NCBI RefSeq assembly: GCF_947496195.1
Contig: NZ_CANMBY010000002.1
Location: 744,001-808,000, forward strand
Direction of reading: 5' to 3'
Length of the DNA: 64,000 nucleotides
From: an uncultured Polaribacter sp.
GTDB lineage: Bacteria; Bacteroidota; Bacteroidia; Flavobacteriales; Flavobacteriaceae
Shown piece by piece: positions 35,186 through 45,378 of the stretch (position 1 is its first letter; each line of letters opens with the position of its first letter). Both the position numbers and the translations under genes were made by a program. The notes beneath the pieces are model-generated. The model saw nothing but the letters and a program-made list of their open reading frames with translations, made no database searches and was not told the origin of the DNA.

Positions 35186-36400
35186 TTAATATGTTGATTT
35201 AATGATGTTTTTTGGCTTCATAAAAAAATAAATAACCAAACCTAAGCCAAGGTTTATAATAGACTGCCCCCAAATATTACCAACATTAGATTGGAATAAA
35301 AAATTTAATATCATTCCTAAAAAAATAATTTTAGATAAAGAATTTTTACTATTTACTCTTATTATATGATAAAAAGCTGAGAAGACTTTTATTATATAAG
35401 CAATAAAAAGAAAACCTAGAAAAAAACCAAACTTAGCTATAGAAAAAAAAAATAAGCTATGTTCTTCTATATATATTTTTTTATAATCGAAAGCTCTTGC
35501 TCCAAGACCAAGACCTGTTAAAGGTGAATCTATTGTTCTTGATATTAAGTCAGACCACATTGCTAATCTGGCTCCATCTTTTACACCTCCATCAGCACTA
35601 ATTTCGAAAACAATACCAGAATCTATATTACTAGATGATGTTTTGGCTCTTAAAACTCTACCATTTAAAAAGTCTTGAAAAGTATCGTAATCATTTAATT
35701 TTGCAAATTTTGTTAAAAATGTATCACTCTTTGCCATTAAAACTGTCAGTCCTATAAATAAGCCAACATATAATAATATTTTTTTGGAGAAATTTTTACC
35801 CACCCTTCTTTTCCAACTTTTGTATAACAAAAAAGGAATCATGATGTCTACAATAAAGTTCCATTTAGCTAAACTTGCTAAACAGGCAATATAGGCTAAA
35901 ATACACAATGCTAATCCTATTTTTTTTTCATACTCTGTATAATAAAATAATCCAAAAAAAGAAAAAACAGAAACTAAAGTTAGGCTAACTGTAGTAGCCC
36001 CAAAAAAATTACCCGGAAAAGCAGATTTACCACTACCTGCAATAAATAAGGATGTGGTTGTTAATAATGTATAAATAAGAGCTAAAACACAAAAGCGATG
36101 TGCTACTTTAGCATTGTAAAATATTCTTTTTTTAAATAAAACCAAAGGCAAAATAAAAATAATTAAAAAAGAAGTAATCCTTTCAAAATCTATTTTTGCT
36201 TCGTGAGCGATTACGTTGATTTTCAATTTATGAACTAAAAAGGCCATTAAAGTCCCAAAAAAAGCAATAATTAATAATTGAGAGAATTTTTTATTTACTT
36301 TTTTTAATATAAGAATATTATTATTCGTTGTAAAATATATGAAATATATTAAAGCTAAAACAAAATATAAAAACCCAAAAATGTAATTATTTAAATACAT
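35186..36400 (-). CDS. wzy: O-antigen polymerase, Wzy-like
   Basis: A 404-residue polytopic membrane protein with about ten to twelve hydrophobic segments. The large periplasmic loop (about residues 230-310) contains RLAMWSDLISRTIDSPLTGLGLGARAFDY and EEHSLFFFSIAKFG, the arrangement seen in the Wzy_C/WaaL region of O-antigen polymerases. It should join repeat units at the periplasmic face. It starts in the stop codon of the GT4 upstream (one-base overlap). Wzy proteins share little sequence, so the call rests on topology, the loop pattern and the locus. Confidence 0.85.
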   Translation of the reverse strand: MYLNNYIFGFLYFVLALIYFIYFTTNNNILILKKVNKKFSQLLIIAFFGTLMAFLVHKLKINVIAHEAKIDFERITSFLIIFILPLVLFKKRIFYNAKVAHRFCVLALIYTLLTTTSLFIAGSGKSAFPGNFFGATTVSLTLVSVFSFFGLFYYTEYEKKIGLALCILAYIACLASLAKWNFIVDIMIPFLLYKSWKRRVGKNFSKKILLYVGLFIGLTVLMAKSDTFLTKFAKLNDYDTFQDFLNGRVLRAKTSSSNIDSGIVFEISADGGVKDGARLAMWSDLISRTIDSPLTGLGLGARAFDYKKIYIEEHSLFFFSIAKFGFFLGFLFIAYIIKVFSAFYHIIRVNSKNSLSKIIFLGMILNFLFQSNVGNIWGQSIINLGLGLVIYFFMKPKNIIKSTY

Positions 36401-37638
36401 TATAACTTATTATAAATGTTTACTATTTGTTTTACGTTTGTAATAACATTGTATTTTTTTGTAGCTATCTCATATCCCTTAATCCCCATTTCTTGGATTT
36501 TACTAGGATTTTCTATAAAAAAAGACAATTTTTCTTCTAAACTATTAGTGTTTTTATGTTTAACTAAAAAACCATTTTCTGTATCTATAATAAGTTCTTC
36601 TACGCCACCTAATTCAGAACCTATTGCAGGTATATTCATTGCACCAGCCTCTATTACTGGTCTTGCAAAATGTGGTCTAATAGATGGGAAAACTAATACA
36701 TCTGCAACTAAAAACAAATCTGATATATTTTTTACAAATTTAAATTTATAAAAATTTTCTTTTTTATTACTTTTATTTATTTCTATCTCTATTTTCTGTG
36801 CATTTGTACCTAAACCTAATAACGGTAGTAGCTTTGTTGCTATTTTATATAATAAATAGGTTGGTTTTGTATAGAGTCCACCAGGAAATAAAAAGTTTAT
36901 ATTTTTGTTAGGATATTTTTTTAGAATTCTATTAAATGCTTTTATAAGGTATAACCCACCCTTAACTTTAGCTACACCTCCTAAAAATAATATATTCAAA
37001 TCTGATTTTGGGATATGTATATCTTCAATTTTATCTGGTCTTTCTTTATTTTTATTAAAAATAGAAAAATCTACAAAATTATAAACCACTTCACCTGTAT
37101 CAGGGTTTCCCCAAGATTTTTTATCTGCTTTACATATAAAAATAGATTTATTTGGTAAGGTTTTTAACAATTTAATTATTTTATTTCTGCGAATACCAAA
37201 AAGACCTTTTACTGAGGGTTCTCTTACGTGCCAGACCAAAGGTGTTTTGGTTTCTTTTACTGCCAAAGCACTTCCTACCAAAACAACAGAATTTAAATGT
37301 ACAATATCTGGTTTCACCTTTTTTAATAAAGCTATGGTATTCTTTTTAGCTGAGTTAATTTTTTTTTGCTGTAGTAATTCATTGTATATACCTGATGGGC
37401 TTAACATACTATATGATACCAATTGAGTATGTTCGTAGGTATCTATCCAATCATTTTTTACAACTTCAAAACCTTCTTTATTGTAAAAGTCTGCTAATTC
37501 TTGAGTCCATTTTGCTAAAGCTACTAATAATTTAAAATCTTTACCATAATCTTTTTTAATGCCTCTTAATGTATATATTAAACTCATAGCAGAGCCTCCA
37601 AAAGCAGATGCATGTTGAACAAATAAAACTGTTTTCAT
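36400..37638 (-). CDS. GT4 family glycosyltransferase
   Basis: A 412-residue GT-B transferase. The N-terminal domain opens VLFVQHASAFGGSAMSLIYTL, and the donor half contains LNILFLGGVAKVKGGLYLIKAF and VFPSIRPHFARPVIEAGAMNIPAIGSELGGVEELI, the GT4 E-x7-E region. It lies 2 bases downstream of the GT-D-like gene and overlaps wzy by one base. Sugar specificity is unknown. Confidence 0.9.
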   Translation of the reverse strand: MKTVLFVQHASAFGGSAMSLIYTLRGIKKDYGKDFKLLVALAKWTQELADFYNKEGFEVVKNDWIDTYEHTQLVSYSMLSPSGIYNELLQQKKINSAKKNTIALLKKVKPDIVHLNSVVLVGSALAVKETKTPLVWHVREPSVKGLFGIRRNKIIKLLKTLPNKSIFICKADKKSWGNPDTGEVVYNFVDFSIFNKNKERPDKIEDIHIPKSDLNILFLGGVAKVKGGLYLIKAFNRILKKYPNKNINFLFPGGLYTKPTYLLYKIATKLLPLLGLGTNAQKIEIEINKSNKKENFYKFKFVKNISDLFLVADVLVFPSIRPHFARPVIEAGAMNIPAIGSELGGVEELIIDTENGFLVKHKNTNSLEEKLSFFIENPSKIQEMGIKGYEIATKKYNVITNVKQIVNIYNKL

Positions 37639-37640
37639 TT

Positions 37641-38594
37641 TTATAAAAATTTAATTTTATCTAAATCCCAATCTGAATCTTTAACCATAAATGGTCTTTT
37701 CCATTTATTTTCATCCTCTGCCCATACTTCAAAAACAAATCCGGCATCAATACATGGTACTTTCAATTTTTCAAGCTGTACCATAATATTGGGTTTTCCA
37801 ACACCTGCACCTAATAACACTAAATCTACTTGACCAACATATTTATTAACATCTATCTGATCAAATAGTGATCTTGATGATGAAATCTTTAACCAATCTA
37901 CTTTTGAAACTCCTTCGTTCTGTAGTGATTTTTTAATCTTTTCCCTTTTATCATCTTCAGCACTATGAATAACTAACACTCTATTATTCTTAAAAATTCT
38001 TTTTCTACTTTCTCCTCTTAATAATGCGTAAACAAAGTAAAATGGGTAGTAATTATCTTTGTTTATAACAATATTATTATTTGTAAACCATCTTTTTAAA
38101 TGATAATGAAATTTGTCTTGGAAAGATTTTTTTGAGTACGTTAAATGCAACGCAATTACTCCTTTTTCTGATAAAGATTTCATCCATTTACCATATTGCC
38201 TCATTACATCACTTATTTCATCTTTGGTATATGTACCAGATGAAACTCCTGGTAGAGTAGCTGCTTTAAAATCTTTTGTTTTTTTTAATCTTCTTAAAAA
38301 GTGCATAAAAGAAGATTTTGCAAATGATACTATATCTGAATGGTAAATTGGAGGCACGTCTCCAAGAAGAAATTGATATTCTCCATCACTCATCCTAACA
38401 ATTGGGTAAAACTCCTTGCCAATTTTACTTTCTACAGCTGTAACAAATTCGTTAAACCATTCTTGAGAACTTTTGTTGGTAAAAGATAAAACTTTTGGGA
38501 CTATTTCTTGATTGTGTTTTTCGAAATCGGGAATAACAAATGGAACAAGCTCTGGAAAAATTATAGATTTTTTGTTTATTTTTTTTATACTCAT
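37641..38594 (-). CDS. Putative GT-D fold glycosyltransferase
   Basis: A 317-residue protein with no membrane segment. The motif VRMSDGEYQFLLGD (residues 66-79) resembles the RxGDGE motif of the GT-D (DUF1792/SP_1767) domain, whose Asp-x-Glu pair (here Asp70 and Glu72) binds metal. Later stretches ALHLTYSKKS, RVLVIHSAEDDKREKI and VDLVLLGAGVGKPNIMVQLE match the alternating strands of a Rossmann-like core and the DxVLxgaGxG type motif of this group. The role is probably transfer of a sugar to the repeat unit; the assignment is moderate. Confidence 0.68.
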   Translation of the reverse strand: MSIKKINKKSIIFPELVPFVIPDFEKHNQEIVPKVLSFTNKSSQEWFNEFVTAVESKIGKEFYPIVRMSDGEYQFLLGDVPPIYHSDIVSFAKSSFMHFLRRLKKTKDFKAATLPGVSSGTYTKDEISDVMRQYGKWMKSLSEKGVIALHLTYSKKSFQDKFHYHLKRWFTNNNIVINKDNYYPFYFVYALLRGESRKRIFKNNRVLVIHSAEDDKREKIKKSLQNEGVSKVDWLKISSSRSLFDQIDVNKYVGQVDLVLLGAGVGKPNIMVQLEKLKVPCIDAGFVFEVWAEDENKWKRPFMVKDSDWDLDKIKFL

Positions 38595-40123
38595 CTTTTT
38601 CTTTTAAACTTTCTAATTAAAAATTGTTTCATTTGGGTATTCTGGTTTATTAAAACAACACCACAAAGTAATAGTGTGCCACAAAAAATTAAAATTAAAA
38701 AAATAGGAGATTTAGTACTGTAATAATTTGTATAAATAAAAGCCAAACCAATAATTAGTGTAAAGGTAATAAAAGATTTTAGTATTGAATTAAAAAGGTC
38801 TTTCTTTTCCTTTTGATTTAAACCGATGTGATTTCTCCATCTTCTGAGATACACAATAAAAAATATAAAACTTACAATAAATAATGATAAGGGTAAGCCT
38901 CTAATACCTAAAATGCTTAAAAATAAATACAAACAAATTAGTTTTGCAATAGACTCGAAAAAAACCATTATACTTGGATATTTAATATCTCCTGTAGTAG
39001 AAATTAAATAACTTGAAAAATTAGATAAAAAGCCAAACATTAAAGATAATGCTATTAAAAAAGTCATAAGGTAACCTAAAAAGTTTTCTGAACCTACCCA
39101 TAAATCAACAAACAAACCATTAATTATGATAAACATTAAAAAACCGATTAATGTTATTGGAAAAATAATTTTAACCAAATTAACAACTAGTTTTTTAAAC
39201 TCTTTACCATCATCACTCGCATGTAAATGTGATAAAGAAGGGTAAATAATACCACCTATTCTATCTAAAATAGTTCTAACTAAACCTCCTCCTTTTTTTG
39301 TAACTGAATAATAAACTGCAATTTCTGGTGTAATAAATATGTTAATTAAAGTAGGTTCTATGTTACTAACTAAAGAAGTACCTAATTTCGATAAAAATAG
39401 ACTTGGTGATAAGTTTAAATAATCTTTAATTGTTAGAAAATCAAATTTTATTATTGGGATGTTATTTTTATAAAACAATATTGTTAAAAACACAATGTTT
39501 GGTAATAATGCAAACAAATACCTTACCAACATACCTATTGGAATTGCTATTACACCAAAATCATATATTAATAAAACGTAAGTTGTAATGATACTTAAAA
39601 CTACTCCTAAAACTTGAACTATTTTTGGGAAAACAGGTTTTTGAAGCGAATTTAATGTACCTTCTACTGTATTATTAATTAGTGCTAATATTAATGCTAA
39701 TAAGGCAATTAGAAATGCACCAGACAACTCTTTATATTCACTTGCATTTAGTTCGAAAAAATAATTTAAAAATAAACTTATCATAAAACCTGCTAAAAAC
39801 ATAATTAGCATAAAGCCTAAATTAATAAGAATTCCGTTAAAAAAATACAAACCTATTTTATTGTAATTTTTTTTTCCATATTCTCTTGCAACTCTTTGAA
39901 CACAAAGTGTTGCGATACCCATATCTAAAAAAGATAAAACAGCAATAACTCCACCTGTACCCAACCACAAACCATACATTCTACTCCCTAAAAAATTTAA
40001 AAATATTGGAACAAAAAGAAGCCCTTGTACAACGTCTAAAGCTAATGTTAGGTAATTACCAATGGCTAAAATTTTAACTGTTTTTTTTCGGGAAGGGTTA
40101 TTGAGTTCAAAATCTATACCCAT
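38591..40123 (-). CDS. wzx: O-antigen flippase, Wzx-like
   Basis: A 510-residue protein with about 12-14 transmembrane helices and the MATE/polysaccharide-transporter architecture (GIDFELNNPSRKKTVKILAI then FLGSRMYGLWLGTGGVIAVLSFLDMGIATLCVQRVARE). The stretch YGLWLGTGGVIAVLSFLDMGI is characteristic of the PST family N-terminus. It moves the undecaprenyl-linked repeat unit across the inner membrane. It overlaps the GT-D-like gene by 4 bases and abuts the GT2 gene. Confidence 0.92.
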   Translation of the reverse strand: MGIDFELNNPSRKKTVKILAIGNYLTLALDVVQGLLFVPIFLNFLGSRMYGLWLGTGGVIAVLSFLDMGIATLCVQRVAREYGKKNYNKIGLYFFNGILINLGFMLIMFLAGFMISLFLNYFFELNASEYKELSGAFLIALLALILALINNTVEGTLNSLQKPVFPKIVQVLGVVLSIITTYVLLIYDFGVIAIPIGMLVRYLFALLPNIVFLTILFYKNNIPIIKFDFLTIKDYLNLSPSLFLSKLGTSLVSNIEPTLINIFITPEIAVYYSVTKKGGGLVRTILDRIGGIIYPSLSHLHASDDGKEFKKLVVNLVKIIFPITLIGFLMFIIINGLFVDLWVGSENFLGYLMTFLIALSLMFGFLSNFSSYLISTTGDIKYPSIMVFFESIAKLICLYLFLSILGIRGLPLSLFIVSFIFFIVYLRRWRNHIGLNQKEKKDLFNSILKSFITFTLIIGLAFIYTNYYSTKSPIFLILIFCGTLLLCGVVLINQNTQMKQFLIRKFKRKR

Positions 40124-41062
40124 TTAAAAAGATTTAATTTTGAAATATAAAAAAATATAAAAAATATAAATTGGAAAAAGAATTTTAAATAAAAATGTAC
40201 CATTTTTATTTAGCCAAATATTAAAAAAAGCATTAAGAAAGTCTTTTTTGTTTTTATGATAATACATTCTTAATCTCCACGATTGCTTATTATACTGTCT
40301 TAATTGTAATCTTGTTTTTTTATAATTATTAATGGGCAGCTTAATATAGTTATCAAAAATTTCTGTTATTAAACCATCATTTCCATATCCCCAATTTTTA
40401 TTCTCTTGACCAGGTTGGGTTACTTGCACTGGATATTCAATAATATGTAAAGTTTTACCATTTAAACAAGAATAAGAAACAAAAAATATGAATGGATATA
40501 TGTTAGAAATATTGTGTTTTTTGTAAGCTTCTAATAAACCTTCTCTTTTAAAAACTAAACCACTCAACTGATGACCTCTCCAAGAATTATTTAAACAATT
40601 TAAAAATCCTTTGTTGCTTATTACTGTAGTTTCATTATCATCTCTTCCATTACCTAAAATAGCACCTTCTTTAGTTATTGGAATATAATTAGGTATTATG
40701 CAACTAAGGTTTGATATATTATCTAAAGAATGTAGTATTTTCTCAAAATAGCCAAAATCTAAATAATCATCATCTCCTAAATACATCACAAATTTACTAT
40801 TAGCTTTATCTAAAACTGTAAGTGCATTTTTTTCTAAACCAATATTATTTTTATTTAAAAAATAATTGATATTAATTAACTCATTATCAAGTATAAATTT
40901 ATTAACCAAATTATCTGTATTATCAGTAGAACGATTATTACCAATAACGATTTCTATAAGATTTAAATGATTAGTATCTTTTATAAAACTTGCTAATATA
41001 TTTAGATTTTTTATTAAAAATTCTGCTCTATTATATGTAGGTATTAATATGGATAATTTCAT
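40124..41062 (-). CDS. GT2 family glycosyltransferase
   Basis: A 312-residue GT-A transferase. The N-terminus KLSILIPTYNRAEFLIKNL and the diphosphate-binding acidic motif YLGDDDYLDFGYFEKIL (about residue 93) are typical of GT2; VIGNNRSTDNTDNLV carries the other conserved Asp. The C-terminal 25 residues are hydrophobic and aromatic (FKILFPIYIFYIFLYFKI), probably a membrane anchor. It lies between the dideoxyhexose genes and wzx, so it is a candidate for adding the 3,6-dideoxyhexose or the sugar beneath it. Confidence 0.92.
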   Translation of the reverse strand: MKLSILIPTYNRAEFLIKNLNILASFIKDTNHLNLIEIVIGNNRSTDNTDNLVNKFILDNELININYFLNKNNIGLEKNALTVLDKANSKFVMYLGDDDYLDFGYFEKILHSLDNISNLSCIIPNYIPITKEGAILGNGRDDNETTVISNKGFLNCLNNSWRGHQLSGLVFKREGLLEAYKKHNISNIYPFIFFVSYSCLNGKTLHIIEYPVQVTQPGQENKNWGYGNDGLITEIFDNYIKLPINNYKKTRLQLRQYNKQSWRLRMYYHKNKKDFLNAFFNIWLNKNGTFLFKILFPIYIFYIFLYFKIKSF

Positions 41063-41078
41063 TATGCTATAATATTAA

Positions 41079-42095
41079 TTATTTAGATAACCAGTTTAGC
41101 ATTTTCCCTAACCCTTCTTCTGTTTTCACTAAAGGTTTCCAACCTGTTAAATTAGAAATTTTATCATTATTTGCTACAAATGATAATTGATCACTTTCTC
41201 TTTCTGGAAGTCTTATAAAATTCATTTTAATATTTAACTTTTTCTCTAAAAAACTAAACAACTCCAAAAGTGAAAGACTATTTGTTATACCTCCACCAAT
41301 ATTAAAGGCTTTTCCTTTTACTTTATCAACGTTATCTACTGCAGCAAAATATAAAGAAACTACATCATTCGCATGCAAAACATCTCTAACCTGTTTTCCG
41401 GTTCCTGAAATTGTAAATTCATTATTTGGAATATTATTTTTAATATCTAATGCTTTTTGACAAAACCAACCAATCCAGCCCTGGTCTATGGTAGAATGTT
41501 GATTACCTCCATACATAGATGAATGTCTAAAAACAACGGTTTTAATATTATGGATTCTATAAAAATCTAATAAGTATTGATCTGCTGCACCTTTGGAGCA
41601 TCCATAAGGAGAATGAAAGTTTAGTGGTAAATTCTCATCAAATCCATTAGGATATTCTTTGCATTCATATCTTGTTTCTGTTTCTTCAAATGTTAATTCT
41701 TCAAAATCTCCATAAACTTTATTTGATGAGGAGTATAAAACCATTGTATTTGGAGAATATTTTCTAATAGAATCTAATAAATTAAAAGTTCCTAATGCAT
41801 TAATTTCAAAATCTAACCTAGGGTTAGAAATAGAGGTAGTCATAGCTACTTGCCCTGCTAAATGGAAAACTATATCTGGTTTTTCTTCTTTTATTACTGT
41901 TTCAATATCGTTTAAATTACGAATATCTAAAGGGTAATATTTAAAACCTCCTTTTTTTCTTAACCAATTTAAATTCAAAGCACTTCCATGTCTAAAAAGA
42001 TTATCAAAAACAATTAATTCTTCGCCTCTCTTTAAAACTTCGGCTGCTAAATTACTTCCAATAAAACCACATCCGCCTGTTATTAAATATTTCAT
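41079..42095 (-). CDS. tyv: CDP-paratose 2-epimerase (tyvelose epimerase)-like SDR
   Basis: A 338-residue extended SDR. The NAD loop LITGGCGFIGSNLAAE and active-site region YSSSNKVYGD ... SPYGCSKGAADQYLLDFYRIH (Tyr-x3-Lys) are present. The stretches LFRHGSALNLNWL, AGQVAMTTS and MYGGNQHSTIDQGWIGWF are hallmarks of CDP-tyvelose epimerases (RfbE). It would invert C2 of CDP-paratose to give CDP-tyvelose. It follows the CDP-paratose/abequose-synthase-like gene with a one-base overlap. Homology is strong by eye; substrate is an inference from its neighbours. Confidence 0.86.
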   Translation of the reverse strand: MKYLITGGCGFIGSNLAAEVLKRGEELIVFDNLFRHGSALNLNWLRKKGGFKYYPLDIRNLNDIETVIKEEKPDIVFHLAGQVAMTTSISNPRLDFEINALGTFNLLDSIRKYSPNTMVLYSSSNKVYGDFEELTFEETETRYECKEYPNGFDENLPLNFHSPYGCSKGAADQYLLDFYRIHNIKTVVFRHSSMYGGNQHSTIDQGWIGWFCQKALDIKNNIPNNEFTISGTGKQVRDVLHANDVVSLYFAAVDNVDKVKGKAFNIGGGITNSLSLLELFSFLEKKLNIKMNFIRLPERESDQLSFVANNDKISNLTGWKPLVKTEEGLGKMLNWLSK

Positions 42096-42979
42096 CAGTA
42101 TTTTTTTAAAATTTTTTTAATTCCTTCTTCAATTTCGACTTTTGGTCTCCACCCAAGTTTTAATAAACTAGAATTGTTCAAGTCTGGAATCATAATATCT
42201 CCTTTTCTGTAATCTATTGCCCCAAATTTCAATTTCGGTAGAATTTGTCTTTTTGTTTGTTTTTCTAATGCTTTTGAAATTTGAATAACAAAATCTTTTA
42301 CTTGTGTAAACTTGTTTGTACCAACATCAAATTCAGAATAATTTGATAGTTGTTTTCTTTTTTCTAAAACTACATCAAAAGCAGCAACAACATCATCTAT
42401 ATATATAAAATCTCTTTTTTGAAGTCCTGTTGTCAACTTAATTTTTTCCCTATTATTAATCATTTCATTTATCAACCAAGGTAAAAACTTTTTTTTATCA
42501 TCTTTAGGGCCATACATGTGCTCAACTTTTAGGTTGATAAATTGTATTTTATCTGAATACAATTTTAACCAATCTGATAGTTGTGATTTTGATAAACTGT
42601 AATTGTTAACATCTCTTGGTAGTAGAGAACCCGTATTTATAAATGTTTTAACGTTATAATCAATTCCCAATTCCATTAAATTTAATCCAAAAATTAAATT
42701 GGTTTTAACTATATCTACAATGCTTTGATTATTTCTACCATAACTACAAGCTGTGTGAACAATAATATCAATTTTATTATCTACAAAAACAGCATTAAGA
42801 GAATTTAATTCGTCTATATTATAACTTTTATAATTTTTAGATAAATCTTTAATTCTGTTAGTATTTGAAGTTGATCTTTTTAAAATAATTACATTATAAT
42901 TATTTTGTAAAAAATCTTTTAATAAATAACTTCCTAAAAAACCAGTTGCACCAGTTAATAAAATAGTTTCTTTTTTCAT
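42095..42979 (-). CDS. CDP-paratose/CDP-abequose synthase-like SDR
   Basis: A 294-residue SDR with LLTGATGFLGSYLLKDF, the active-site pair YSLSK and the RfbJ/RfbS-like segments NLKVEHMYGPKDDKKKF, TGLQKRDFIYIDDVV and FDVGTNKFTQVKDFV. It likely reduces C4 of the CDP-3,6-dideoxy-4-keto sugar to CDP-paratose or CDP-abequose. With a tyvelose-epimerase-like gene directly downstream, paratose is the likelier product. It abuts ddhC without gap. Confidence 0.82.
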   Translation of the reverse strand: MKKETILLTGATGFLGSYLLKDFLQNNYNVIILKRSTSNTNRIKDLSKNYKSYNIDELNSLNAVFVDNKIDIIVHTACSYGRNNQSIVDIVKTNLIFGLNLMELGIDYNVKTFINTGSLLPRDVNNYSLSKSQLSDWLKLYSDKIQFINLKVEHMYGPKDDKKKFLPWLINEMINNREKIKLTTGLQKRDFIYIDDVVAAFDVVLEKRKQLSNYSEFDVGTNKFTQVKDFVIQISKALEKQTKRQILPKLKFGAIDYRKGDIMIPDLNNSSLLKLGWRPKVEIEEGIKKILKKY

Positions 42980-44305
42980 TTAGAAATTTAATCCAAAAAA
43001 TTCTTCCAACTTCTCTACTACAAAATCTAAATGTTCTTCATTTAAAGCAGGTTGAACACCAATCCAAAATGTGTCATTCATTGTTTTGTCTGTATGTGTT
43101 AAATCTCCAACAACTCTATATTCTACATCTTTAAAATAAGGTTGTTTTAAAAGATTACCTGCAAAAAGTAAACGAGAACCTATCTTGTTAGAATCTAAGA
43201 ATTTAGTTACATCTACCCTAGTTACACCACAATCATCTTTTAAAGTTATTGGAAAACCAAACCAAGATGGATTACTGTTTAGTGTTGGTTCTGGAAGCTG
43301 TAAAAAATCTGTTAGTGTTTCTAATTTATTACGCAAATATGTATAATTAGATCTTCTTTTTTCTATAAAGTAATCTAATTTACCTAATTGCGCTAAACCA
43401 CATGCTGCTTGCATGTCTGTAATTTTTAAATTATAACCAGAGTGTGAGTATACATATTTATGATCATAACCATAAGGTAAATCTCCATGCTTTTGTTCAA
43501 ATCTACAGCCACAAGTATTGTCACATCCTGGAGGACAATAACAATCTCTACCCCAATCTCTAAAAGATTCTGCAATAACTTTTAATTCTGGACTATTCAT
43601 AAATACAGCTCCTCCTTCTCCCATTGTCATATGATGAGCAGGGTAAAAACTTAACGTACCAATATCTCCAAAAGTCCCACATTTTTGTCCATTGTATTCT
43701 GCTCCTAAAGCATCACATGTATCTTCAATTAACCACAAATTATATTTCTTACAAATTTCTACAACTTTACCTAAATTAAAAGGGTTTCCTAAAGCATGTG
43801 CAAGCATTATTGCCTTTGTCTTAGGAGTTATTGCAGCTTCTATTAAATCTGCATTTATATTGTGTGTTTTAATATCTACGTCTACGAATACTGGTACAGC
43901 ACCAAACTGAATTATTGGGTTAACTGTTGTTGGAAACCCTGCAGCTACACCAATAACTTCATCTCCTTTTTTTATGGCTCTGTCTCCTAATTTTGGTGAA
44001 GTTAAGGTGCTAAAAGCAACTAAATTTGCTGAAGAACCTGAATTTACAGATAAGCAAAATTTAACTCCTAAGAAATCTGCTAATTTTTTTTCGAATTCTG
44101 CATTAAATCTTCCTGTAGTTAACCAGCCATCTAAAGAGGCAGAAACCATATTCTGCAATTCTTCTTCACCTAAAACTTTTCCTGATGGTGGTATTACAGT
44201 TTCTCCACCTACAAATGGTACTGGTTTGTATTGTTCTTTTGCATATTTAGATACTAAACTTGCAATCTCTTCTCTTAATGTTTCTAATTTGTTTTGAGCT
44301 GCCAT
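42980..44305 (-). CDS. ddhC: CDP-6-deoxy-4-keto-glucose 3-dehydrase (E1)
   Basis: A 441-residue PLP/PMP and [2Fe-2S] enzyme (RfbH/AscC/E1). The usual PLP-Lys is replaced by His in SFYPAHHMTMGEGG (His224-225), the mark of the coenzyme-B6 dehydrase group. The [2Fe-2S] site is the Cys cluster CYCPPGCDNTCGC (Cys255, 257, 261, 265, 267). It removes the C3 hydroxyl of CDP-4-keto-6-deoxyglucose with electrons from the E3 reductase DdhD, encoded three genes upstream. All key residues appear intact. Confidence 0.96.
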   Translation of the reverse strand: MAAQNKLETLREEIASLVSKYAKEQYKPVPFVGGETVIPPSGKVLGEEELQNMVSASLDGWLTTGRFNAEFEKKLADFLGVKFCLSVNSGSSANLVAFSTLTSPKLGDRAIKKGDEVIGVAAGFPTTVNPIIQFGAVPVFVDVDIKTHNINADLIEAAITPKTKAIMLAHALGNPFNLGKVVEICKKYNLWLIEDTCDALGAEYNGQKCGTFGDIGTLSFYPAHHMTMGEGGAVFMNSPELKVIAESFRDWGRDCYCPPGCDNTCGCRFEQKHGDLPYGYDHKYVYSHSGYNLKITDMQAACGLAQLGKLDYFIEKRRSNYTYLRNKLETLTDFLQLPEPTLNSNPSWFGFPITLKDDCGVTRVDVTKFLDSNKIGSRLLFAGNLLKQPYFKDVEYRVVGDLTHTDKTMNDTFWIGVQPALNEEHLDFVVEKLEEFFGLNF

Positions 44306-45378
44306 TAACTTGAATATTTTTTAATTTCTTTTAAACATTGTTCTCTTACATCACCTCCATTTACATAAATTTGATGCCATCTAATTATTAATTTTATAGT
44401 TTCTTCTAAATTCCATTTTGGTTGCCATTTTAATCTATTTGATGCTTTAGAACAATCTAACTTTAGAAATCCAGCTTCATGTGGATTATTATTTTTATCT
44501 AATTCCCATTTTGCGCCATCACCCCAATAGGCAACCATTTTATCCAAAATCCAATTTACGGGTTTACAGTCTTCATCTTTTGGCCCAAAATTCCATCCTT
44601 CTGCAAACTTATCTCCATTTTTATAAAGTTCTTGAGCAAGAACTAGATAACCAGAAAGTGGCTCTAAAACATGCTGCCAAGGTCTTGTTGACAATGGGTT
44701 TCTAATAATTACAGGTTTTTCATTTTCGAAAGCATTTAAAATATCTGGAATCAATCTATCATCTGCCCAATCACCTCCTCCAATTACATTTCCTGCTCTT
44801 GCTGATGCTAATGATGCTGTGTCCTTAGTATTGAAAAAGGAACGCCTATATGCAGATGTAACCAACTCAGCACAACCTTTACTACTGCTGTAAGGATCAT
44901 GTCCACCCATAGGTTCATTTTCTCTGTAACCCCAGTCCCATTCTTTATTTTCATAGCATTTGTCTGTAGTTACAGATACAATTGCTTTTAAATTAGAACA
45001 TTTTCTAGCAGCTTCTAACACATTTACTGTACCTATAACATTAGTTGTATATGTTTCTACAGGTTCTTGATAAGAAAGACGCACTAAAGGTTGTGCTGCC
45101 ATGTGTATTAAAACATCTGGGTTAAAAGTTGTCATTGATTTAGAAATTTGGCTTAAATCTCTAATATCTCCAACTTCAGAATCCATGTTTTCAGAAACAT
45201 TTGCGGAAGAGAAAAGATTTGGAGTTGTATTTGGTTCTAATGAATAGCCTTTTACAATTGCACCCATAGATTGCAACCAAAGTGACAGCCAAGAGCCTTT
45301 AAAACCTGTATGACCAGTTAAAAAAACTTTCTTAGATTTCCAAAATTCTTTAGATACTTCACCTTTATTTATTTCCAT
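44305..45378 (-). CDS. ddhB: CDP-glucose 4,6-dehydratase
   Basis: A 357-residue SDR of the RfbG type. The nucleotide loop [18 protein letters not shown], the [25 protein letters not shown] stretch, and [16 protein letters not shown] (Tyr-x3-Lys) match CDP-glucose dehydratases. It makes CDP-4-keto-6-deoxyglucose from CDP-glucose. The start overlaps the ddhA stop by 10 bases and the stop overlaps ddhC by 1 base, consistent with translational coupling in the pathway order. Confidence 0.96.
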   Translation of the reverse strand: MEINKGEVSKEFWKSKKVFLTGHTGFKGSWLSLWLQSMGAIVKGYSLEPNTTPNLFSSANVSENMDSEVGDIRDLSQISKSMTTFNPDVLIHMAAQPLVRLSYQEPVETYTTNVIGTVNVLEAARKCSNLKAIVSVTTDKCYENKEWDWGYRENEPMGGHDPYSSSKGCAELVTSAYRRSFFNTKDTASLASARAGNVIGGGDWADDRLIPDILNAFENEKPVIIRNPLSTRPWQHVLEPLSGYLVLAQELYKNGDKFAEGWNFGPKDEDCKPVNWILDKMVAYWGDGAKWELDKNNNPHEAGFLKLDCSKASNRLKWQPKWNLEETIKLIIRWHQIYVNGGDVREQCLKEIKKYSS

